A stretch of DNA of 7,359 bases from an uncultured Eubacteriales bacterium (GTDB lineage: Bacteria > Bacillota > Clostridia > Oscillospirales > Oscillospiraceae). The DNA lies in the NCBI GenBank assembly GCA_900320765.1, contig ONTN01000064.1, positions 1-7,359 on the forward strand, written 5' to 3'. Shown here one piece after another: positions 1-7,300 of this stretch. A model generated the notes under the pieces. The model was not told where the DNA came from. It made no database searches and worked only from the letters and a program-made list of their open reading frames with translations. Both the position numbers and the translations under genes were made by a program. Within the stretch, counting starts at the first letter, position 1. Each line of letters starts with the position of its first letter.

Positions 1-515
1 AATAAAACTCCGTGCCTTCTGCATATCGCGCCTAACTCCCGTATCGGCTGGATAGTGCCTATCTCGTTATTGGCATACATTATCGTTACGAGGCAGGTGT
101 CCTCCCTGATAGCGGCCTCGACCTCCTCCGGGCGGATAAGCCCATCCTCGTGCACGTCGAGAAGGGTAACCTCAAAGCCGGATTTGTCAAGCTTCTTCAG
201 CGTGTGCAGCACCGCGTGGTGCTCAAAGGCGGAGGATACTATGTGCGTCTTGCCGCTCTTTTTTCCAAGCTCGGCTGCGGAGAGTATCGCCTGATTGTCG
301 GCCTCGCTCCCGCCCGAGGTGAAAATTATTTCCCGGGGATCAGCCCCTATTACCGAGGCGATATCCCGCCTCGCGTCCTCAATGACCTCCTTCGCCCGCT
401 GACCGAGGCTGTAAAGGCTCGAGGGGTTTCCGTAGCCATCCCTCATCAGGGATAGCATAGTATCTGCCGCGGCGTCGCTCATTTTCGTGGTCGCTGCGTT
501 ATCTGCGTAAATCAC
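1..515 (-). CDS. iscS: Cysteine desulfurase, IscS/NifS family (N-terminal 171 residues, cut by window edge)
   Basis: PLP-dependent enzyme that takes sulfur from L-cysteine, giving alanine and an enzyme persulfide used for cytoplasmic Fe-S cluster assembly and tRNA thiolation. The visible 171 residues are the N-terminal part of the fold-type I aminotransferase. The start reads (V/M)IYADNAATT, the family's opening strand and glycine-free loop. It continues with GNPSS (29-33), the PLP-phosphate loop TSGGSEADN (66-74), the cofactor-stacking His in EHHAVL (98-103), and YANNEIGTIQPI (147-158). The PLP lysine and the catalytic cysteine loop lie beyond the window, so IscS-like and NifS-like subtypes cannot be separated. 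GTG at 515 is chosen because the family begins about there and an AGGAG lies 11 nt upstream; the next ATG (residue 12) would remove the conserved YADNAATT. It is transcribed divergently from the IscR-like regulator and has an operator-like dyad in its promoter. Family assignment is firm; the gene symbol is a family-level choice. Confidence 0.95.
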   Translation of the reverse strand, partial: MIYADNAATTKMSDAAADTMLSLMRDGYGNPSSLYSLGQRAKEVIEDARRDIASVIGADPREIIFTSGGSEADNQAILSAAELGKKSGKTHIVSSAFEHHAVLHTLKKLDKSGFEVTLLDVHEDGLIRPEEVEAAIREDTCLVTIMYANNEIGTIQPIRELGAICRRHGVL

Positions 516-525
516 GGTCTTAATT

Positions 526-532
526 TCTCCTT
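526..532 (-). promoter_or_regulatory. Ribosome binding site for the cysteine desulfurase
   Basis: On the minus strand this reads AAGGAGA. The GGAG core is 11 nt from the GTG start at 515, slightly longer than ideal. It supports GTG as the start, since no ATG lies in frame at a suitable distance. Confidence 0.7.
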
Positions 533-550
533 TCGCTTTCTCTGAACCCG

Positions 551-579
551 ATTATATTCCTATTTACCTACCGTGTCAA
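551..579 (-). promoter_or_regulatory. Sigma-A promoter of the cysteine desulfurase
   Basis: On the minus strand, TTGACA (579-574), a 17-bp spacer and TATAAT (556-551) form a perfect consensus housekeeping promoter. Transcription would start near 544, giving a leader of about 30 nt before the GTG. The -35 box and most of the spacer are covered by the first dyad (559-583), so a bound regulator would block RNA polymerase. Confidence 0.88.
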
Positions 580-583
580 TAGG
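559..583. promoter_or_regulatory. Operator-like dyad 1 (desulfurase promoter), probable IscR/Rrf2 site
   Basis: Inverted repeat CCTATT-N13-AATAGG. It shares the 11-bp block CCTATTTACCT at its left end and AATAGG at its right end with dyad 2 (604-628); the two 25-bp sites match at 18 of 25 positions. It overlaps the -35 box and spacer of the leftward promoter. The 25-bp length suits an Rrf2 dimer. Assignment to the adjacent regulator is inferred from position. Confidence 0.72.
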
Positions 584-596
584 CGAATAAAAATAC

Positions 597-625
597 TTGA
601 ATACCTATTTACCTTGAGGTATAAT
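597..625 (+). promoter_or_regulatory. Sigma-A promoter of the IscR-like regulator
   Basis: TTGAAT (597-602), a 17-bp spacer and a perfect TATAAT (620-625). Transcription would start near 632, leaving about 24 nt before the ATG at 656. Dyad 2 (604-628) covers the spacer and the whole -10 box, the layout expected for direct autorepression. Confidence 0.87.
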
Positions 626-628
626 AGG
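604..628. promoter_or_regulatory. Operator-like dyad 2 (regulator promoter), probable IscR/Rrf2 site
   Basis: Second copy of CCTATT-N13-AATAGG, lying 45 bp from dyad 1. This copy is the more symmetric. With one flanking base on each side it reads ACCTATT at 603-609 and AATAGGT at 623-629, and it has an inner pair TACC (610-613) and GGTA (618-621). It covers the -10 box of the rightward promoter, so binding should shut off the regulator gene. Confidence 0.77.
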
Positions 629-642
629 TAAAAAGAAAACTG

Positions 643-650
643 AAAGGTGG
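643..650 (+). promoter_or_regulatory. Ribosome binding site for the IscR-like regulator
   Basis: AAAGGTGG, 5 nt before ATG 656 and 8 nt before ATG 659. It contains the upstream in-frame GTG at 647, which argues against that GTG as the start codon. Confidence 0.7.
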
Positions 651-655
651 ACATA

Positions 656-1066
656 ATGATGATATCAACGAGGGGAAGGTATGCGCTCCGCGTTATGCTC
701 GACCTTGCCGAGCGGGGGGGAACGGGCTTCGTTCCGCTGAAGGATATCGCGGAAAGGCAGCAGATTTCAAAAAAATACCTTGAGATAATAGTTAAGGATA
801 TGGTCGCCGGTGGGCTTTTGGAAGGCGCCAGCGGAAAGGGCGGCGGCTATAAGCTCGTCAGAAAGCCGAAGGACTACTCCGTCGGCGAGATACTTGAGCT
901 TATGGAGGGCACGATCGCCCCAGTAGCCTGCCTTGCCGCCGGGGCGAAGGAGTGCCCCCGCGCCGCGGCCTGCGAGACCCTGCCGATGTGGTCGGAATTC
1001 GACGCTATGGTGCGCGATTTCTTCTATTCAAAGAAGCTTACCGACCTTTTCCGCAAAAAGTCATAA
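656..1066 (+). CDS. iscR: Rrf2-family transcriptional regulator, IscR-like
   Basis: DNA-binding repressor/activator of the Rrf2 family, 136 residues, a normal length. The start MMISTRGRYALRVM is the family's N-terminal signature. A winged helix-turn-helix follows: LKDIAERQQISKKYLEIIVKDM (about 28-49) carries the recognition helix and GASGKGGGYKL (57-67) is the wing. The dimer helix begins at about 75 (SVGEILELMEG). Three cysteines at 92, 100 and 106 (C-X7-C-X5-C) match the cluster-binding region of IscR-like members, which hold a [2Fe-2S] cluster in the characterised proteins. The tail ACETLPMW...LTDLF is typical of clostridial members. ATG 656 is preferred to the in-frame GTG at 647, which lies inside the ribosome binding site; ATG 659 is an equally good alternative. 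The gene has its own promoter with an operator over the -10 box, so autoregulation is likely. The divergent cysteine desulfurase supports an Fe-S role; the cysteine-sensing CymR type is less likely given the three cysteines. Confidence 0.93.
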   Translation: MMISTRGRYALRVMLDLAERGGTGFVPLKDIAERQQISKKYLEIIVKDMVAGGLLEGASGKGGGYKLVRKPKDYSVGEILELMEGTIAPVACLAAGAKECPRAAACETLPMWSEFDAMVRDFFYSKKLTDLFRKKS

Positions 1067-1099
1067 GCCGCTTGTCTGAATTATATTAAACACTTTTGT

Positions 1100-1157
1100 G
1101 CAAATTGCCGATTTTGCTTTTAATCACGAATGATTATTGCAAAATCGGCAATTTTGC
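1100..1157 (+). terminator. Long composite hairpin after the regulator gene, probable transcription terminator
   Basis: Arms 1102-1117 (AAATTGCCGATTTTGC) and 1139-1154 are perfect 16-bp complements. A further GC/GC pair outside is separated by a one-base bulge. Between the arms, TAATCA (1121-1126) and TGATTA (1131-1136) form a second 6-bp stem closed by a CGAA loop, so nearly the whole 58 nt can fold into one rod. It begins 34 nt after the regulator's stop codon. The following bases are T-rich (TATATTATTTT) but not a clean T run, so termination is likely rather than certain. An RNA-stabilising 3' hairpin is the alternative. Confidence 0.6.
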
Positions 1158-1165
1158 TATATTAT
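1137..1165 (+). promoter_or_regulatory. Candidate promoter of the giant surface-protein gene
   Basis: TTGCAA (1137-1142, 4 of 6 consensus), a 17-bp spacer and TATTAT (1160-1165, 5 of 6). Transcription would start near 1172, with a leader of about 58 nt. Its -35 box and spacer lie in the right arm of the upstream hairpin. No better pair is seen between 1067 and 1229. Confidence 0.42.
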
Positions 1166-1217
1166 TTTAATGGATTGTTAGCATTGGTTTGTAATTATGC
1201 TCAGTTCTAAAGAAATC

Positions 1218-1222
1218 GGAGG
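1218..1222 (+). promoter_or_regulatory. Ribosome binding site for the giant surface protein
   Basis: GGAGG core, followed by AA, 7 nt before ATG 1230. It is a strong site with ideal spacing and fixes the start of the long frame. Confidence 0.88.
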
Positions 1223-1229
1223 AAGAGTT

Positions 1230-1310
1230 ATGAAGAGAACGTTCGTAAAAATCCTCAGCATGCTCCTGATTTGTCTGATGATGATTCAGGTTGCACAGCC
1301 CGCGCTTGCC
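1230..1310 (+). other. Signal peptide of the giant protein
   Basis: Residues 1-27: a basic start (MKRTFVK), a hydrophobic core (ILSMLLICLMMIQVA) and a cleavage site after ALA (25-27), before YRDENG. This is a Sec/SPase I pattern and indicates export across the membrane. Confidence 0.92.
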
Positions 1311-4300
1311 TACAGGGACGAGAACGGCGCCGAGACAGCCGCAGAGGCTGCCGAGCCTGTAGTCCTTGTCGACGAGGAAGGAAACGAAACAGAAGTGGAC
1401 GATACCTGGAATGAGACCTACCCGTTCGGCGCGTTCGCTTTCGATACAACGGCCGCTGACGTAAACGAGGGCGACGATACCGTCATCACCGTCTACCGTC
1501 TCGGCGGCACCAACGGCCGCGCGACGGCGTATATTACATATTCGCCGCTCCTCGTGCCGAATGAGGACGGCAGCGCCTACTATGGCTACGCCCTCAGCGG
1601 GGACGATCTCACGATCGAGGTGGAGGATACTCTGCCTATCGCGAAGTATCAGCCCGTTGGAAAGCTTCCCGAGCCTGAGAAAGGCGAGGCGAAGGTTAAC
1701 GTAACCTCGGATGACGAGGGCTACGTTCTCACGCTCTCCGTTGAGGCCGAGTCATATAAGTGGCAGGCTCTCTACGGCGGCAGGTGGATAGATATCGGCG
1801 ACTCCGACAAGGCGGAGCTTCCGATGGACGCCGAGTATATCGACTCCGGCAAGTTCGACTACCGCTGCGTTTATACGCTCGACGGGGTGAGATACTGCAC
1901 CGATTCCGTTTTCGGCGTCGCCTATGAGAAGGCGGAGGACGAGGTGCTTGAGCCGATGCCCGAGGATATCGAGCTCAATACCGAGCCCACGTATTCAAAG
2001 CTCAACCTCATCGACGAGGAGGATATGTACTCCGGCTGGATATTCACTATGACCTTCGCCGAGGGCGAGTGGAAGAAGGAGATCCATATCCACGCCAATA
2101 CCGACGAGGCGGCAGAGTGCATGGAGGGCGCGACCTTTATGATAGCCTACGCCGACGGCGGCGAGGTCTGCGAGGGCTCCGAGACCCTTCTTTACCATGT
2201 TGCCGATATGAACGAGGCAGGCCCGAGCACCCTCGGCTTCACCGCCGAGCTCGTTTCTGCGGACAAGGCGGAGGGCAAGGCAGTCGTCATCATCCGCCGC
2301 GAGGGAGCCTGCGAGCGCCCCGTAACGGTTAATTACTCAACGCTTGACGGGAAGGCCAAGGCCGGCAGAGACTACGTTGCCGCCTCCGGCACGCTTATGT
2401 TCTACGGAAACGTCATGGAGCTTCCCGTTACGATAGAGCTTATAGACGATCAGGAGGCCTCCGACGAGACCCTCGATTTCGCCGTGCTTATTTCCGACCT
2501 GAAGGGCGACGACAAGTGCACCCTCACGGCAGAAAGCGCCGTTGTCGAGCTTAAAAACTCCGGCACGGGCGACGCCTCCAACCTCGCCTCCCGAGTCTAC
2601 GATTCCGAGGCTGTCGACGTGACCGCAGAGGTCAAGGACTCGGATACCGCGGCAAACGGCGGCTCCAAGACGGCGACCGGCGAGCAGGTAAAGGTTGACT
2701 CTTCTGCTCCCGAGCCCGTAGAGCTCATCTTCCTCGATGAGGACGGCGAGGAGCTCAGCACCCAGACCTATGAGTTTGACGCCAGCAAGGCGACGCTCAA
2801 GTTTACCGGCAGGGGCAGCTGGAAAGGCACCATCGACCTTGCGGCGAAGGATAACTTCGCCAAGAGCGGCACCGAGGGAAATCTTTACGGCCCGGGCGAG
2901 AAGACCGGCGAACTCGGAGGCACGAACGGCGGCGGCTACAGCGACCCGATAACCCTCGACAAGGGCGTTGCCCTTGCGGGTGACGACCCCTGCTCCGCGA
3001 GCATGAAGGGGGATATCTCTTCTCTCGGCGGGCAGTACTTCAGCAGCTATATACTCTCCCTTAAATGCTATTACGCTCACGACACCTCATACCTCGACGG
3101 ATTTACCTATAAGTATTCATGGATGGATCCGAAGGTCGTTATAAAGGTGGGCGGAAGCTCCGTATTCGCCGAGCCGAGCAAGTCCAAGCGCGATGGCTCC
3201 GGACCGCTCAACAGAAGCTGGGATATCTACGGAAACGACACCCAGGAATCCGGCTGGGCAAACCCGTTCTATAACGCATACCAGGGCAGCTTCAGCGGAA
3301 CGGGCAAGCTCGATGTTACTCTTCAGATGTACCATCACAACTCCGGCTCGCACGAGACCGATACACTGAACGCGGACAGCCTTGTATGGCTGCAGACCTT
3401 CACCGTAACCCGCAGAGCCTTCCGCGCGAACGCCTTCTCGGTGGATATAGCCACCCCGAACGACCTCAACACCGCGCCTGACGGCTGCGCCGTGCTCCCG
3501 AATTACTCCAACTATTTCCCCACGGTTGAGCTCAAGTCCGGCGGAGCTACGACCTCCAACCAGCTCTACGTCGGCTCCACGATAGTTATCACCCCGGGCG
3601 CCGTCGCCGGTATGCAGGTCGATACCGTAGAGGTGCTGACCTCCAAGGATAACAAGACCTGGACGAAGTTTACGAAGTTCACCTCCTCCGTCAGCGGCGG
3701 AAAGTATACGATTACCCTGGTGGGCACAGAATCCAACCCCCTCAGCGTGGACGAGATCAAAAATTCCTATTTCCGCTTCCGCGTGGTTTATATCCGCAAG
3801 GGCGCCGTCACCGTAAACCTCGCACCCTCGCTCCCGCGTTCTGAAGACGGAGTGCAGCTTACGGGCGAGATCGGTCAGCTCTTCAATAACTACAACGGAG
3901 ATTCCGACCACTCCTTCGGCTCTGCGAACATCACCTATATGCAGAGCGTGTATAAATCCGATAAGCTCGACTACGACAAGAACAGCACCAAGACCGTTAC
4001 CGTCGGCGCGCCCAAGCTCTCCGACGTTGACGAATCGAAATGGGTAATGCCCTCAGTCCCGCAGAATATCCAGTGGATAAGCTTCGGCCTTCCGAAGGAC
4101 GATCTCCTTCTCGTAAACGGCAAGGCGTATTCCGGCGACGCGAAGATTTATCTTACCGCCGAGGATATGGTAGGCGGGCTCAACATCGAGTATTACCACA
4201 CGAACTACCAGCATTATGTAAACACAATGGACATCGCTGTGTCCTGGATCGCTCTCTACTTTGACGGGACGGGCGACGGCAAGATAAGCGGAACCTACGA

Positions 4301-7300
4301 CAGCGCCTCCGGCACCTTCATTCTCGATAAGTACACGAACGACAGATTCATCCGCTTCATAAACGACGGCGACTCGATAAACGAGCTGGAGCTCCAGCCC
4401 GTCGATCTCGACGGCACGAAGTACGGCCAGTATTTCATTATGGTCGCCTACAATATGACCCCGCGCTGCCTCGAGCCTATCGAGGGCGAGGAGGATAATA
4501 AGGCGCAGATCATGCCCGCCATCACAACGGCGGTCGACCCCTCATCCGCTGCATATTCTGCTCTTTCCCCCTTCGAGAAGTCATATACCTACATCGTCAG
4601 CGGACTGACGAAGGACGGCAAGTACACCGCGGATAACCACGAGATGTACACCGCGAAGGCTCAGATGAAGCAGATCCTGAACATACCCCTCGGCGGAGAC
4701 AAGAACCCGCCCGAGCTCAATGCAGCCGGCACCACTTACAACTGGACGCCGAACTGGTTTGAGAACGCTATTTTCGGCTATAAGGACCCCGACGTAATCA
4801 AGGTCAACAACCTCTCCGGCAAGGGCGTTTACGCCGTTCCCTCAGGCTGGGAGTTTAAGGACGGGGAGACCGGCAAGCATTTCTACTTCAATGACGCCGC
4901 AGCCGAAAAGCAGGCGAACGGCTTCCTCGGCTCCCTCGTCGGCACCCGCACCGTGGCGCTCGTGAGCCAGGTGCAGAAGGCGGATACTGCGACGATACTT
5001 GCCGCCTCCGACAGGTCCGGGTACGCAGTCGTTCCCGACAGCGCCACGGTCGGAAAGTTCAGCACCAGCCCCGACGCAAGCTACCTCAAGACTAAGGAAG
5101 ACAACAGCGACCCCAAGGACAGCCAGAGCACGATGAACTCCGGCGGCGGTGAGAGCAAGAGCGGCAAGAAGAGCGAGCTCTCCGAGTTCGATATGGGCTT
5201 CAAAACCAATCTCGGCTCTAACGAGGTCGGAATAAACGATTACGTCACGATAATCGTAAACGAGAACGAGGTCGGCTTCGCCATAAGCCTGCCGCTTTGG
5301 GGTTACGAAAAGAAAGGCGGCGAGCGGAACGGCGAAAAGAAGGGCTTTACCACCGTAAACAAGGAGGACTGGACCCAATTCGGCGACTTCTTCAGCTCCA
5401 ACCTCGGCGACGACAGCCTTCAAAAAGCAATGGATGCAAAACAAAGCGGCTCTCAAGATAAGACAACAACGTCGAGCAAATTCTCAGTAAAGCTTTCTGC
5501 CTGCGCAGCCTTCATATGGCAGTATAACCCGCTTGATAACGACTATTACTTTTCCTGCTGGGAGATCGGCGTCGCCGGCGAGCTCGATTTCAGAGCTCAG
5601 GCGCGTCTCACGGTTTTCCCGCCCGTGTACTTCTACCTTGATATCAAGTTCAACATCGAGATTAAGACAGGTCTCGGCGTCATCCGCGATTCTAAGGACG
5701 GCACGCCGATCATAGACGCAAGGACGGCGGACAAGGCGGATAACGCCGTAAATATCGCATACTACCCGGACGATTATTCCGGCAGCAAGTTCGCTCCCGA
5801 GGAATACACATTTGAAACGAATAAGAAGGCGTTCAATATCCGCTTCGACGGAAAGATCTACGTCCAGATCCAGACTAAGGACGGGGATAACTGGGTTGAC
5901 GCCGACGACGACTCCGGCTACGTTGCGGGAGTCCTCTCCTCGGACGGAAAGGCCGAGACTCAGGTGGTCTTCAAGCAGCAGGACGGCATGGACCTCTCCG
6001 AGACCGTCAGGGTTGTGATAACCGCTCTCGACCCCGGTCACAGCTACTATGAGGATGACGAAGAGATGACGGAGGAAGAGGACACCGTCTCCCAGACGAG
6101 GATAATCTACCTCGCCGAGATAACCGGCATCTACGACTTCGTACACTGGAACGGGATCCACATCGCTCCTCAGCTCAATTTCGAGATAGGCGCGGGCATC
6201 GGAGCCGATCTTCTCAAGTTAGAGCTCTTCGTCCACCCGAGCATCGGCGCGGAGTTCGTGCTCTGCGAGTATAACGAGAACTACGATCCAAGCCTGCCCG
6301 AAACTCAGGTTGTAAGCGGAAACTTCATGTACTATCCCGCCCACGTCGCCTCCTTCCAGGCAAGCATCGGCCTCTCCGTCCGAGTGGTCGTAATCCTCTT
6401 CACCTGGGAGCTGGAGTTCGTATCCTACAACATCGAATACGACGGAGACGATTGGGACTTCCACTGGAGCTTCCTTAACGGAATGGCGGAGGACGCCGAC
6501 GATACGGACGCCGGCGTGACCGTGCGCCCGCCGCAGAACAAGGCGGCTGTACAGACGGTGTTCAGCCCCGAGGATAACCTCGCCTCCGAGCTCTCCGCTC
6601 AGGCCTACGATCCCACCGATCCCACCGTGCCCTTCCAGGTATCCGGCTACGGTAACTCCATGGACGCGGCAAACCTCACCGAAAACATAGTACCCGGCTC
6701 GCAGTACAAGGTCATCCGCGCCGGCGAGAGAAGCTTTGTGGCTTACACGCTCTCGCGCGCGTCCGCCGCCTCTGAGGACAGCACGATGCTCGTTCTCTCC
6801 GAGCTCGGATATATAAAGGGCGAGGGCGGCGCCTCGGCCTACGGACTTGTTAATCCCGCGGATCCCGAGAGCGCGACCCCGTATATCGTGCTTGATGACG
6901 ACCTCACCGGCGACCTCGATATAGACCTTTCCGCCGAGAAGGGCGCCGTGAGCGGCAATAACACCGATTACACCATCCACGCGGTCTGGACGAGCTACGC
7001 GACCCCGACCACTGTCGGCACCGAGCCCGAGAAGCCGACTATCGAGAAATACTCCTGTGACGGCGCAGAGATAAGCGCGGACAACTACAAGACGATAACG
7101 GCTCCCACAGCTCCCGCAGAGGTGGCGGAGCCCAACGCCGATGACTACTACACCGTTTCCGAGACCGAGCCCGATCCCGCCGACGGCTGGACTGAGTCCG
7201 ATGGCAAGTGGTATAAGCCCGCCGCAGCCTACGAGAGCTATGAGGCGGCGAAGGCGGCCTTTGAGGCAGCCAGAGGCGAATATGAGACCTACCTTGTTAA

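Noticed and set aside
55..455. Plus-strand open frames at 55-294 and 150-455
   Set aside because: They lie inside the cysteine desulfurase on the opposite strand, which has strong family motifs throughout; no ribosome binding site or recognisable product is seen.
647..655. GTG at 647 as the start of the regulator (adds three residues)
   Set aside because: The GTG is part of the AAAGGTGG ribosome binding site, and the family normally begins at the M-(M/K)-I-S-T-R-G-R-Y residues encoded from 656.
1263..1274. Possible lipobox (LLIC, Cys 15) in the giant protein's signal peptide
   Set aside because: The residue before Cys is Ile rather than Gly, Ala or Ser, the Cys is inside the hydrophobic core, and a good ALA cleavage site follows at 25-27.
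2069..4264. Small plus-strand frames at 2069-2332, 2737-2952 and 4040-4264
   Set aside because: They are out-of-frame readings inside the giant gene; their Arg/Pro/Ser-rich translations look like frame-shifted GC-rich codons.
4263..4298. Dockerin/EF-hand-like loop DGTGDGKISGTY (residues 1012-1023)
   Set aside because: The first positions fit a calcium loop, but the acidic residue at position 12 is missing and there is no second copy, so neither a dockerin nor an EF-hand is supported.
6609..6626. Tandem 9-bp repeat GATCCCACC x2
   Set aside because: It only encodes a DPTDPT linker; two short copies are not enough to call a repeat element.
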